A stretch of DNA of 64,000 nt from Cupriavidus pauculus (GCF_022179805.1 NZ_BPUO01000008.1:62001-126000), one strand, 5' to 3'; shown: positions 9,731 through 17,703, counted from the stretch's first letter. The notes: generated from the letters alone by a model not told the origin. Translations and numbers: made by a program.

Positions 9731-10387
9731 ATGTTCGATCAACGATTTTTAAAGATCACTCTTGCCGTCCTGTTGTTTCACGCCGGACTGCTGTACCTGA
9801 TCCAAAGCGGGTTGGCTCGCAAACTGACCGAGGCCGTGATCGCCCCGGAAATCATGGCCCGCATCATTCCGATGGAGCAGCCGAAGCCGGAACCACCCGC
9901 CCCCGAACCTCCCAAGCCGCAGCCCGCGCCGCCCAAGCAGGTCAAGGTCGTGACGCCGCGCCCGACGCCGCCCAAGCCGCAACCGACGCCGACGCCGGTG
10001 GCATCGCTGCCGCCGTCGCCGACCGCGATCGAAGCGCCGCCGGCCCCGCCCGCGCCGCCTGCACCGGAGCCGCCCGCACCGCCGCCGGCCGCCACCAATG
10101 CCGCGCCGCGTGCCGTGGGCATCGGCGAAATGGCGTGCTCGCCACCGCAGCCCGTGTATCCGCGCCAGTCGCAGCGCATGGGTGAAACCGGCACCGCCAC
10201 GATTCGCCTGAACTTCGACGAGAACGGCAAGGTGGTCAAGGCTGTGGTTTCCAAGACCAGCGGCTCCGAACGTCTCGACGACGCGGCGCTGACCGCGGCC
10301 AAGGCGATCCGCTGCAAGCCGTACATGGAAAACGGCCGGGCCATGGCCGCGACCGCGCAGCAACCGATCAAATTCGAGCTGAACTGA
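9731..10387 (+). CDS. tonB: TonB energy-transducing protein
   Basis: 218-residue inner-membrane protein spanning the periplasm to energise outer-membrane siderophore and heme receptors. It shows the standard three parts: an N-terminal uncleaved anchor (residues 7-26), a Pro/Ala/Lys-rich rod (about 48-122, with repeated PKP, PAPP and PTP elements) and the C-terminal TonB domain beginning near VYPRQSQRMGETGTATI. Two cysteines (in GEMACSPP and AIRCKPY) could form a disulfide. It is first of the tonB-exbB-exbD trio, 51 bp before exbB. No strong Shine-Dalgarno precedes the ATG at 9731, so coupling to the upstream small frame is possible. Confidence 0.93.
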   Translation: MFDQRFLKITLAVLLFHAGLLYLIQSGLARKLTEAVIAPEIMARIIPMEQPKPEPPAPEPPKPQPAPPKQVKVVTPRPTPPKPQPTPTPVASLPPSPTAIEAPPAPPAPPAPEPPAPPPAATNAAPRAVGIGEMACSPPQPVYPRQSQRMGETGTATIRLNFDENGKVVKAVVSKTSGSERLDDAALTAAKAIRCKPYMENGRAMAATAQQPIKFELN

Positions 10388-10438
10388 TTTCCCGGAATTT
10401 TTCCGATACCCTAAACACAGAACTTTTCAGGAACCACC

Positions 10439-11170
10439 ATGCAGGACCTCGGACTCTCCCACCTCTGGTCGCAAGGCGATTTCGTCATGCGCGCGACCGC
10501 CATCATTCTGCTGATCATGTCGCTCGCGTCGTGGATCGTGATTCTCACCAAGGCGTGGGATCTGGTCCGCCTCAAGAAGATGGCCCATGGCGCGGAAAAG
10601 CGCTTCTGGCATTCGGACGACTTCGACCACGCCCTGGACACCCTCGGCGCCAGCGATGCCAACCCGTTCCGCACGCTGGCAATCACCGGCAAGGAAGCCG
10701 CCCAGCACCACCGCGCCAGCCAGCCGCAGCTGCATGACGCACTGGACATCTCGGACTGGTTGACCCGCTCGCTCAAGAGCTCGATCGACGAGGCCGTGGC
10801 CCGCATGCAATCCGGCCTGGCCGTGCTGGCTTCGGTGGGTTCCACCGCGCCGTTCGTCGGCCTGTTCGGTACCGTGTGGGGCATCTACCACGCGCTGATC
10901 GGCATTGGCGCCTCGGGCGTGCCGACCATCGACAAGGTTGCCGGCCCCGTGGGCGAGGCGCTGATCATGACCGCCTTCGGCCTGGCCGTGGCTATCCCCG
11001 CCGTGCTGGGTTACAACGCGCTGAGCCGTGGCAACAAGGGCGTGATCAGCAAGCTGAACCGCTTCGCGCACGACCTGCACGCCTATTTCGTGACCGGCGC
11101 CCGCGTGCGTCCGACCTCCGCCACGCGCGCTTCCGACGATGCGTCGATGCGTCTGGCCGTGAAGAACTAA
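10439..11170 (+). CDS. exbB: ExbB proton channel subunit
   Basis: 243-residue MotA/TolQ/ExbB-family inner-membrane protein that forms the pentameric proton channel driving TonB. The first helix is near residues 17-37 (TAIILLIMSLASWIVILTKAW). The conserved pair of helices starts at SVGSTAPFVGLFGTVWGIYHAL and continues through GEALIMTAFGLAVAIPAVLGYNAL. The large cytoplasmic loop between is typical. An AGGA ribosome-binding site lies close before the ATG. exbD follows after 34 bp. Confidence 0.95.
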   Translation: MQDLGLSHLWSQGDFVMRATAIILLIMSLASWIVILTKAWDLVRLKKMAHGAEKRFWHSDDFDHALDTLGASDANPFRTLAITGKEAAQHHRASQPQLHDALDISDWLTRSLKSSIDEAVARMQSGLAVLASVGSTAPFVGLFGTVWGIYHALIGIGASGVPTIDKVAGPVGEALIMTAFGLAVAIPAVLGYNALSRGNKGVISKLNRFAHDLHAYFVTGARVRPTSATRASDDASMRLAVKN

Positions 11171-11204
11171 GCGCTGGCTCTCCAAGCGCCCGAAGGAAAG
11201 CATC

Positions 11205-11618
<414 letters not shown>

Positions 11619-11658
11619 TCCATCGCTACGATCGGCTGTTTCGATCGGATGTTTCGAC

Positions 11659-11698
11659 AAAACGGGCACCCTCTCCAGGGTGCCCGTTTTGTTTTTTT
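11659..11698 (+). terminator. Intrinsic terminator of tonB-exbB-exbD
   Basis: Perfect 14-bp stem (AAAACGGGCACCCT, loop CTCC, AGGGTGCCCGTTTT) followed by G and seven T residues. Confidence 0.92.
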
Positions 11699-11801
11699 GA
11701 TGCCATGTCGGCGCATGTCCCGGGCGGCGCCTCATGTCGCGCATCGCCACGAACACTCACGAATACGTCACAGATGTAACTTCATGAGAAGTTGCTTGTA
11801 A

Positions 11802-11816
11802 TGATAACGGTTCTCA
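11802..11816 (+). promoter_or_regulatory. Fur box upstream of hemP
   Basis: TGATAAC-G-GTTCTCA matches the 7-1-7 Fur consensus TGATAATnATTATCA in 12 of 14 arm positions. It lies 93 bp before the hemP start. Further down the leader the octamer CGAACGGA occurs twice (11881-11888 and 11894-11901), 13 nt apart, and the second copy forms part of the ribosome-binding site. Confidence 0.7.
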
Positions 11817-11908
11817 TTTAAGATTCTTCCATCGTGATTCGCAAACGCGGATCGAGCAGACATCCACCGCCCCTAAGGGACGAACGGATACTTCGAACGG
11901 AGAAAACA

Positions 11909-12244
11909 ATGAGCACTCTGAGCCTGCCGCTGTCGCAACCGCGTGAAGTCACGCGCCGCCGCCTTTCCCTGCGCCGCGTGGAGGTTGCCCCTAAGGCAAG
12001 CCGCGAGGCCAACGCTTCTTCCTCGGGTGCCTCGTCGGCGCTCGAATCGGTCAAGTCGGCCGTTGCCGCCCTGCCCGCCCGACTGGAAGCGCTGATGCGC
12101 CAGGCCCCGGCCAGCAACACCGACACGCCCGCCGTGCCGCTCGATGCAATCATGCATGGCGCCACGACCCTGCCTATCCTGCATAACGGCGACGTTTATA
12201 CGCTGCGCGTTACGCGATACGGCAAGCTGATCCTGACCAAGTAA
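11909..12244 (+). CDS. hemP: Hemin uptake protein HemP/HmuP with N-terminal extension
   Basis: 111-residue small basic protein. The C-terminal 45 residues are the HemP domain, ending LHNGDVYTLRVTRYGKLILTK, whose closing GKLILTK is the family signature. In rhizobia and Burkholderia HemP/HmuP acts in heme-iron acquisition, including as an activator of heme receptor genes. The N-terminal 65 residues (Arg/Ser/Ala-rich) are longer than in the shortest family members. The start at 11909 follows GGAG; an upstream in-frame start at 11834 lies in the leader. Fur control is indicated by the box at 11802. No receptor or hmu transport genes lie beside it. Confidence 0.85.
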   Translation: MSTLSLPLSQPREVTRRRLSLRRVEVAPKASREANASSSGASSALESVKSAVAALPARLEALMRQAPASNTDTPAVPLDAIMHGATTLPILHNGDVYTLRVTRYGKLILTK

Positions 12245-12425
12245 GCCGGTCGGATCTCTGTAAAGACTTTTGTGGGGACCACCCGTCCAACGGGTGTTAG
12301 GCAGTAGCCAGACGATCGGAATCCCCTGTCAGGCAAGAACTTCAGACCCCTTGCCTGACCGGCCGATGCCAGCCATGCCACCTTTTTATTCCGCCCCGCA
12401 GGCATTGCGCCTGCGGGGCTTTTGC
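12245..12425 (+). ncRNA. Structured hemP 3' region, candidate iron-responsive sRNA
   Basis: Three perfect stem-loops follow the hemP stop in close order: CACCCGT/ACGGGTG (12280-12296, loop CCA), GTCAGGCAA/TTGCCTGAC (12328-12359, 14-nt loop) and the terminator hairpin at 12394-12418. This roughly 180-nt shape, starting behind a Fur-controlled gene and ending in a terminator, fits a 3'-UTR-derived small RNA. There is no independent evidence that it is processed or has its own promoter. Confidence 0.35.
12394..12425 (+). terminator. Intrinsic terminator of hemP
   Basis: Perfect 10-bp stem CCCCGCAGGC/GCCTGCGGGG with a 5-nt loop, followed by CTTTTG. Confidence 0.8.
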
Positions 12426-12464
12426 ATGGTGCCGGCGCACAAGCACCGGCACCCCGCTTCCAAA

Positions 12465-12872
12465 TCAGATGCCCAGCGCGGCGATACCAGCGCGAGCGAT
12501 CTGCGCGTCTTCGGTGGACTTCACGCCCGACACGCCCACGGCACCCACCACCTGGTTGTTCACGACGATAGGCACGCCACCTTCGAGCATGCCTTGCAGC
12601 ACCGGTGCCGTCATGAACGAGTAGCGGCCGTTGTTGATCATGTCTTCGTAGATCTTCGATTCGCGACGGCCCAGCGACGCCGTGCGCGCCTTTTCCGTGG
12701 CGATGTAGGCCGAGATCGGCGCGACGCCATCAAGGCGGATCGAGCCAAGCGGATGGCCACCGTCGTCGACGACAACAATCGTGACAGCCCAGTTGTTGGC
12801 CGTGGCCTCTGCCTCGGCGGCGACCAGCACCTTCTTCACGTCATCAGCCGTCAGTACGGTTTTCTGCTGCAT
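12465..12872 (-). CDS. GlcG/HbpS family heme-binding-type protein
   Basis: 135-residue DUF336 protein of the GlcG/HbpS family, some members of which bind or degrade heme. The family blocks are TIVVVDDGGHPLGSIRLDGV (about 32-51), the alanine-rich helix with ATEKARTASLGR and the closing VPIVVNNQVVGAVGVSG. No signal peptide is visible, so it is cytoplasmic. The ATG at 12872 follows GAGAGG; an in-frame ATG at 12884 is inside that site. Its 3' end faces hemP, and the location beside the Fur-controlled heme locus supports a heme-related role, though this is inference. Confidence 0.8.
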   Translation of the reverse strand: MQQKTVLTADDVKKVLVAAEAEATANNWAVTIVVVDDGGHPLGSIRLDGVAPISAYIATEKARTASLGRRESKIYEDMINNGRYSFMTAPVLQGMLEGGVPIVVNNQVVGAVGVSGVKSTEDAQIARAGIAALGI

Positions 12873-13023
12873 ACCTCTCTCCATCGGTCAGGGTTGAGAC
12901 TGCAGTATATCGCGCCAGTCCCGCCGAAAATGGCCGATTGGCGACCCGCCGAGGTTGAAAGTGCTTCACCTTGTGATGGCTTGACGCTCAACGCCTGCCC
13001 TGCCCGCACGGTCGTTCGGGCAT

Positions 13024-13051
13024 GAAAAAGGCCCGCCTGTGGCGAGCCTTT
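13024..13051 (-). terminator. Intrinsic terminator of the DGAR-repeat gene
   Basis: Read on the minus strand: AAAGGCTCGCC, loop ACA, GGCGGGCCTTTTTC. One mismatch in the stem, then a T-tract. It lies 28 bp past the stop at 13079. Confidence 0.75.
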
Positions 13052-13078
13052 ATCTGATGAGGCGAATACCCCTGGGCG

Positions 13079-13345
13079 TCAGGCACCGTCCGTGAACGAG
13101 TCGCGCCGGTCATTGACACGTGCGCCGTCCGAAAAGACGTCACGCGACCCGGTAGCGCGCGCCCCGTCAGTGAAACCATCGCGGTTGCTGATGCGAGCGC
13201 CATCCAGATACACATCGCGCGTGTCCGTGGCACGCTGCCCACCGCTGTATATGTCGTACTTGACCGGTGCGGCGAAAGCCGAGGTCGAAAGCGCGGCAAG
13301 CGCGCCGATTGCGAGAGCCGATGCCAGGCGTTGTTTGAAAGCCAT
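13079..13345 (-). CDS. Small exported protein with 12-13-residue DGAR repeats
   Basis: 88 residues. Residues 1-26 are a clear Sec signal peptide ending AFA before APVKYD. The mature part is almost entirely a tandem repeat of 12-13 residues: YDIYSGGQRATDT (degenerate), RDVYLDGARISN, RDGFTDGARATGS, RDVFSDGARVNDR and a final RDSFTDGA. The consensus is RDx(Y/F)xDGARxxxx. Regular Asp/Gly turns with one aromatic per unit suggest a beta-helix or beta-hairpin stack, or a ligand array. A strong AGGGGA ribosome-binding site and its own terminator indicate a real monocistronic gene. The function is unknown. Confidence 0.75.
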   Translation of the reverse strand: MAFKQRLASALAIGALAALSTSAFAAPVKYDIYSGGQRATDTRDVYLDGARISNRDGFTDGARATGSRDVFSDGARVNDRRDSFTDGA

Positions 13346-13569
13346 GTGAATCCCCTATTCTGTTTGACGACGGGCGCCGCGCCATCAGCCTGCGAAACCT
13401 GGGAGCCTTGCTGTGGGAGCGACGTCACATGGGTCAGTTTAGGGGGAAACCCGTAGTACAAAATCCAGAAGGCTTGACCAGACGCATCAAAAACTTTGAG
13501 CGACGATTTTTGCCGGGAACCTACTTGCGTCATGCGCATCCACGCCGGATCGCATGACGCGGAAAAAGT

Positions 13570-13592
13570 AAAAGCCCCGTGAGGGGCTTTTT
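13570..13592 (-). terminator. Intrinsic terminator of the Tyr/Pro/Gly-rich gene
   Basis: Perfect stem AAAAGCCCC, loop GTGA, GGGGCTTTT, with T-rich sequence on both sides. It lies about 40 bp beyond the stop at 13631 and could also act on the plus strand. Confidence 0.75.
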
Positions 13593-13630
13593 CAACAAAT
13601 GTCTTTCAATGATCTGGGACGGATCATCGA

Positions 13631-14005
13631 TCAGTGGTGATGCCCATGACCGTGGCCGTGCCCGTCACCGTATCCGTAGCCGCCGCGTCCACGCCAGCCC
13701 GGGCCGTAGTAGTAGCGCGGGCCACCACCGTAGTAGCGAGGACCACCGCCGTAGTAGCGCGGCGCGCCGTAATAGACCGGAGCCGGACGGACCACCACCG
13801 GAGGCGGACCGTAGTAGACCGGAGCCGGTGCCACCACGACAGGCGGGGGCGGTGCGTAGTAGACAGGTGCCGGCGGATAGTACGCAGGACCACCCACCAC
13901 GACGCCAGGAACACCGATCGCGACGTCGACGTTCACACGCGCCATTGCAGCGCCCGACGCCAGCGCGGCGGCTACACCGAATGCTGCGAACAACCAACGT
14001 TTCAT
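13631..14005 (-). CDS. Exported Tyr/Pro/Val/Gly-rich protein with His-rich C-terminus
   Basis: 124 residues. A signal peptide (1-22, ending AMA before RVNVDVAIG) precedes a low-complexity mature chain with VYYAPPPPVVVAPAP-type repeats (about 45-75), RYYGGGP repeats (about 82-100) and a closing GHGHGHGHHH tail. Such small YY/PP-rich exported proteins are common in Burkholderiales and are unassigned. The His tail could bind Ni, Zn or Cu, which is inference only. The ATG at 14005 follows AGAGG. Its promoter and terminator are recognisable, so it stands alone. Confidence 0.7.
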   Translation of the reverse strand: MKRWLFAAFGVAAALASGAAMARVNVDVAIGVPGVVVGGPAYYPPAPVYYAPPPPVVVAPAPVYYGPPPVVVRPAPVYYGAPRYYGGGPRYYGGGPRYYYGPGWRGRGGYGYGDGHGHGHGHHH

Positions 14006-14063
14006 GATCGTGCCTCTATGAGTTAGGAAGAAACAGGTGCTAGGTGCAGTCCTGTTACTCGTT

Positions 14064-14092
14064 ATTGTACGAGGTCACCGATTCCGAGGTGA
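14064..14092 (-). promoter_or_regulatory. Promoter of the Tyr/Pro/Gly-rich gene
   Basis: On the minus strand: TTCACC at 14092-14087, 17-bp spacer, TACAAT at 14069-14064. The predicted start is near 14057, about 50 nt upstream of the ATG at 14005. Confidence 0.45.
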
Positions 14093-14109
14093 AACGGAGG
14101 TATTGACAT

Positions 14110-14126
14110 TGTTACCGCCGGTAACA
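14110..14126. promoter_or_regulatory. 17-bp perfect palindrome (operator candidate)
   Basis: TGTTACC-GCC-GGTAACA is a perfect inverted repeat. It lies just upstream of the promoter at 14064-14092, at about -60 relative to its predicted start, and about 75 bp upstream of tRNA-Leu. The geometry suits an activator or a TetR-like dimer. The regulator is not known. Confidence 0.45.
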
Positions 14127-14158
14127 GCGGGATCACATATGGCGTGCGACGTATTCGC

Positions 14159-14187
14159 TTGCTTACTGTCGTCGTAGCCACCACAAT
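14159..14187 (+). promoter_or_regulatory. Possible tRNA-Leu promoter
   Basis: TTGCTT at 14159-14164, 17-bp spacer, CACAAT at 14182-14187. The predicted start is about 8 nt before the tRNA 5' end. Both hexamers are imperfect. Confidence 0.35.
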
Positions 14188-14201
14188 ACCGGGCTTGCCG
14201 T

Positions 14202-14288
14202 GCGGCCGTGGAGAAATTGGTAGACTCAGCAGACTTAAAATCTGCCGCTCTTACGGGCTTACGGGTTCGACCCCCGTCGGCCGCACCA
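14202..14288 (+). tRNA. tRNA-Leu (anticodon TAA)
   Basis: 87-nt class II tRNA. Acceptor GCGGCCG pairs with CGGCCGC, the anticodon loop CTTAAAA presents TAA, a long variable arm (CGCTCTTACGGGCTTACG) is present, the T-loop is GGTTCGACCCC and CCA is encoded. Confidence 0.97.
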
Positions 14289-14333
14289 ACGCTCTCCCCC
14301 TCCAGATTTCCCGCCTCAGCGCCCGTCAGTCGA

Positions 14334-15425
14334 TCAGACCAGGATCGCGCAGAGCGTAGCGCCCACCACCATCAGGAAGACAAACAGCAGCCCGGCCAGC
14401 GCCAGCGGCTTGCGGCCAGCGCGCAGCAGATCGCCGATGCGCGTATGCAGGCCGATGGCAAGCATCGCGCAGGCCAGCAGCCAGTTGTCCAGCGCCGTCA
14501 GCGCGGGCTTCCAGGTCATCGGCACCAGTTCGGCCGAATTCAGCGCCATCACCGCGACAAACCCCACCGCGAACCAAGGCACCGAACGCAGCAGTCCCTT
14601 CAGGTTGCGCGTGCCACCAGCTTCTTGCGACCAGCTCGTGCGCGGCCAGAGCGCCATGATCAGCAGCAGCGGGCCAAGTGCCAGAACACGTACCATCTTC
14701 GCCACCACGGCGGCATCGGCCGTGGCATCGCTGACCATCTTGCCCGAAGCGATCACCTGCGCCACCTCGTGCAGCGTCGCACCGGTGAAGATACCGAATG
14801 CGCGCTCGCTGATTGCAAGGTGCCAATGTTGCGTGGCCAGTTCGTAGATCCACGGGTAGAGCAGCATGCCAGCCGTGCCGAACAGCACGACCGTGGCTAC
14901 GGCAACAGCAGTCTGGCGATCATCAGTACGCACGACGGAAGACACCGCGATGGCTGCCGCCGCGCCGCAGACCGCACTGCCGGCACTGACGAGAATGGCC
15001 TCGCGGCGGCTCAATCCAAAAAACGACGATCCGACCCAGGTGCCGAACAGCAGCGTCGCCACCAGCATCAGCAGGGGCACCACCACGCCACCGACACCCA
15101 GCGCGGCAATCGCGCCGAAGGTCAGACGCAGGCCGTACAAGGCCACGCCGAGCCTGAGCATGTGGTGACGGGCCACCTGCATGCCCGGCGCCAGCGGCGT
15201 CAGCCAGTGCTTGGGCATCGTGTTGGCGGCGATCATCCCGGCAAACATCGCCAGCGTCAGCGCCGACAGCCCATATTGGGAAATGGCGGGATGGTCGGCC
15301 AACACCTGCGCCAGCCAGGCGATAGCGCCCAAGGGCACCAGCGTCAGGATGCGTTTGCGCCACAACGTCAGCGTGGACGGGGCAATGGCAACCGGGATCG
15401 AGTGGGGGGCAGGAGCCGTGGACAT
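14334..15425 (-). CDS. YeiH/UPF0324 family putative sulfate-exporter-type membrane protein
   Basis: 363-residue inner-membrane protein with about ten hydrophobic segments. Family landmarks are MFAGMIAANTMPKHWLTPLAPGM, LRLGVALYGLRLTFGAI and GTATLHEVAQVIASGKMVSD-like sequence (here FTGATLHEVAQVIASG). Members are annotated as putative sulfate exporters and the substrate is not established. It is divergent from a LysR-type regulator gene 104 bp away, the usual arrangement of yeiH with a yeiE-like regulator, so control by that regulator is likely. Confidence 0.85.
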   Translation of the reverse strand: MSTAPAPHSIPVAIAPSTLTLWRKRILTLVPLGAIAWLAQVLADHPAISQYGLSALTLAMFAGMIAANTMPKHWLTPLAPGMQVARHHMLRLGVALYGLRLTFGAIAALGVGGVVVPLLMLVATLLFGTWVGSSFFGLSRREAILVSAGSAVCGAAAAIAVSSVVRTDDRQTAVAVATVVLFGTAGMLLYPWIYELATQHWHLAISERAFGIFTGATLHEVAQVIASGKMVSDATADAAVVAKMVRVLALGPLLLIMALWPRTSWSQEAGGTRNLKGLLRSVPWFAVGFVAVMALNSAELVPMTWKPALTALDNWLLACAMLAIGLHTRIGDLLRAGRKPLALAGLLFVFLMVVGATLCAILV

Positions 15426-15478
15426 GGCAGCGACTTGGGTTTTTGTTCGATGTATTGCAGAGTACGCACCCGCTCGTA

Positions 15479-15493
15479 ACCCGTAAAACGGGT
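15479..15493. promoter_or_regulatory. Palindrome between the YeiH-like and LysR genes
   Basis: ACCCGT-AAA-ACGGGT, perfect 6-bp arms, in the 104-bp divergent region 37 bp before the LysR start. It is a candidate binding site for the LysR regulator; AT-rich sequence with ATATCG repeats follows toward the lysR gene. Confidence 0.4.
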
Positions 15494-15529
15494 AATATCG
15501 TTATGCGTAATCAGTTATATCGATAGAAC

Positions 15530-16471
15530 ATGGAACAGCGCCCGCTCCGCCTGACTTTGCGCCAGCTTCAGGTATTTGTTGCCGTTGCCCAGCACGGCAG
15601 CACCATCGCGGCCGCCGACTCGCTGGCAATGTCCCAGTCGGCCGTCAGCGCATCGCTATCCGAGCTCGAACGTGCCTTGAACGGCGCCTTGTTTGACCGC
15701 GTGGCGCGGCGCCTGGCCATCAACGAAGCAGGCCGCCAGTTTTTCCCGCGTGCCCTGTCGCTGCTGGATCAGGCACATGAACTGGAACGGTTTGCTTCGG
15801 AAGGCGGCGTGCAGTTGCGCATCGCGGCCAGCAACACGATTGGCAGCTACATCCTGCCCGCGCTGCTGGCAGGGTTCCGCCATGCGCAGACCGGCCCGTG
15901 CACGCTCGATCTCCGCATCGGCAATACGCAGGACGTGCTGCAGTCACTGATGAAATTCGAGGCCGATATCGGCCTGATCGAAGGGACCAGCCACGAGCGC
16001 GACCTGCGCAGCGTGCATTGGTGCGACGACGAGATGGCCGTCATCGTGGGTCCGTCGCACCCGCTGGCGAAGATCGGCGATGACCCTGCCATCCTCCACG
16101 ACATGTTGCGCGAAGCCGACTGGATCGTCCGCGAACCCGGGTCGGGCACGCGCGAGATCATCGAGGCGCGGCTGGTGCCGGAACTCGGCGCGCTACGTTT
16201 TGCGTTGGAGCTGGGCAACGCCGAGGCGATCAAGCGCGCCGTGATGAGCGGATTTGGCGTCAGTTGCCTGTCGCTACATGTGGTCCGCGACGAAATCGAG
16301 CGTGGGTTGCTGGTGGCGCTGCGCAGCGGCCTGCCGCGTGTGATTCGCCCCCTGCAGCTGGTGGTCCATCAGGACAAATTCCCCACGCAGGGACTGCTCG
16401 CCTTCACGGAGTACCTGCGCGGCGCGGCCCCGGTGGTGACCGCCGCCGTGACGCCGGATCAGGCCGGCTGA
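15530..16471 (+). CDS. LysR-family transcriptional regulator
   Basis: 313 residues. An N-terminal winged HTH (about 9-68) contains LRQLQVFVAVAQHGSTIAAADSLAMSQSAVSASLSELERAL and is followed by a linker helix and the periplasmic-binding-protein-like effector domain (about 95-300). It is transcribed divergently from the YeiH-like gene it probably controls. Its 3' end overlaps the convergent antiporter gene by 13 bp. The effector ligand is unknown; YeiE-type regulators in enterics respond to sulfite or iron-related signals, so that is only a suggestion. Confidence 0.9.
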   Translation: MEQRPLRLTLRQLQVFVAVAQHGSTIAAADSLAMSQSAVSASLSELERALNGALFDRVARRLAINEAGRQFFPRALSLLDQAHELERFASEGGVQLRIAASNTIGSYILPALLAGFRHAQTGPCTLDLRIGNTQDVLQSLMKFEADIGLIEGTSHERDLRSVHWCDDEMAVIVGPSHPLAKIGDDPAILHDMLREADWIVREPGSGTREIIEARLVPELGALRFALELGNAEAIKRAVMSGFGVSCLSLHVVRDEIERGLLVALRSGLPRVIRPLQLVVHQDKFPTQGLLAFTEYLRGAAPVVTAAVTPDQAG

Positions 16472-17703
16472 GGATCGCCCTGCTTCTTGCCATCCACGCG
16501 TGCCGAGTACCGGTCGAGCAAGTGGAACAGCACGGGGTTGAGCAGGATCGACAGCAGTGCACCCGCGAGAATCAGCGCCTGGCCGCGCTCGGGCAGGATG
16601 TTCAGGTAGACGCCAAGGCTGGCCAGGATGAACGAGAATTCGCCGATCTGCGCCAGGCTGACGGCAATCGTCAACCCGACGCGGTTGCTGTGGCCAAACA
16701 CGCGCACGATGCCCAGCGCGGCCACGGACTTGCCCACCACAATGATCAGCAGCGTCGCCAGTACGCCCCACGGGTCGTTCACCAGCACCATCGGGTCGAA
16801 GAGCATGCCGACCGACACGAAGAACAGCACGGCGAACGCATCACGCAAGGGCAAAGATTCCTCCGCGGCCCGGTGACTGAACTCCGATTCGGCCAGCACC
16901 ATGCCGGCGAAGAACGCACCCAGCGCAAAGGACACGCCAAACAGCGAGTACGCGCCGAATGCCACGCCCAGCGCCACGGCAAGCACACCCAGGCGGAACA
17001 GTTCGCGGCTGCCGGTCCAGACGATGCGTTCGAGCATCCACGGAATGAACCGCCGTCCAATCACCATCATCACCGCCACGAAAGCCGCCACCTTGCCCAG
17101 CGTGGCGAAGATCTCGATCAGCACGTCCATCGTGGTGGGCGCCGATGCACCGGCGGCCTCGCCTTGCGGCCCGCCACCGAGCAGGCCAGCCAGCGCAGGC
17201 AGCAACACCAGCGTCAGGACCATCGCCAGGTCTTCCACGATCAGCCAGCCCACGGCGATACGCCCCTGTTGCGACTCGATCAGGTCACGCTCCTGCAGGG
17301 CGCGCAGCAGCACGACGGTACTGGCCACCGACAGGGCGAGCCCATAGACAAGGCCCTGCCCCCAATGCCAGTCGAAACCCCACGCCACCAGCATGCCCAG
17401 GGCCGTGGCGATACCGATCTGCACGATCGCCCCCGGAATCGCGATCTTCTTCACGGCCAGCAGGTCCTTGACCGAAAAATGCAGGCCCACGCCGAACATC
17501 AGCAGGATCACCCCAAGCTCCGCCAGTTCCGGAGCCAATGCTTGATCCGCCGTATAGCCGGGCGTATGCGGCCCCACGACGATACCGGCGCACAGGTAGC
17601 CGATCAGCGGCGGCAGTCGGAACCGGTTGGCGATGGCGCCCAGGACGAACGCCAGCACGATGCCGCCAACGATGGTGCTGATAAGTGGAGTGGCGTGGTG
17701 CAT
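16459..17703 (-). CDS. Cation:proton antiporter, CPA2/KefB type without RCK domain
   Basis: 414-residue membrane protein of the monovalent cation:proton antiporter-2 family with 11-13 hydrophobic segments, including GYLCAGIVVGPHTPG near the N-terminus, LAELGVILLMFGVGLHFSVKDL and FALGAFFAGMVLAES. The cytoplasmic NAD-binding TrkA-N/RCK domain of full-length KefB/YbaL is absent, leaving only the membrane domain. The ATG at 17703 (MHHATPLIS) follows AAAGGA and removes an Arg-rich upstream extension. Likely K+ or Na+ efflux in exchange for H+; the ion is not determinable here. Confidence 0.85.
   Translation of the reverse strand: MHHATPLISTIVGGIVLAFVLGAIANRFRLPPLIGYLCAGIVVGPHTPGYTADQALAPELAELGVILLMFGVGLHFSVKDLLAVKKIAIPGAIVQIGIATALGMLVAWGFDWHWGQGLVYGLALSVASTVVLLRALQERDLIESQQGRIAVGWLIVEDLAMVLTLVLLPALAGLLGGGPQGEAAGASAPTTMDVLIEIFATLGKVAAFVAVMMVIGRRFIPWMLERIVWTGSRELFRLGVLAVALGVAFGAYSLFGVSFALGAFFAGMVLAESEFSHRAAEESLPLRDAFAVLFFVSVGMLFDPMVLVNDPWGVLATLLIIVVGKSVAALGIVRVFGHSNRVGLTIAVSLAQIGEFSFILASLGVYLNILPERGQALILAGALLSILLNPVLFHLLDRYSARVDGKKQGDPQPA

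Noticed and set aside
14202..14288. Integrated element at tRNA-Leu
   Set aside because: No integrase, no direct repeat of the tRNA 3' end and no phage-like genes were found nearby.
14208..15479. Plus-strand frame starting inside tRNA-Leu
   Set aside because: Starts in a tRNA and runs antisense to the YeiH-like gene; no coding features.
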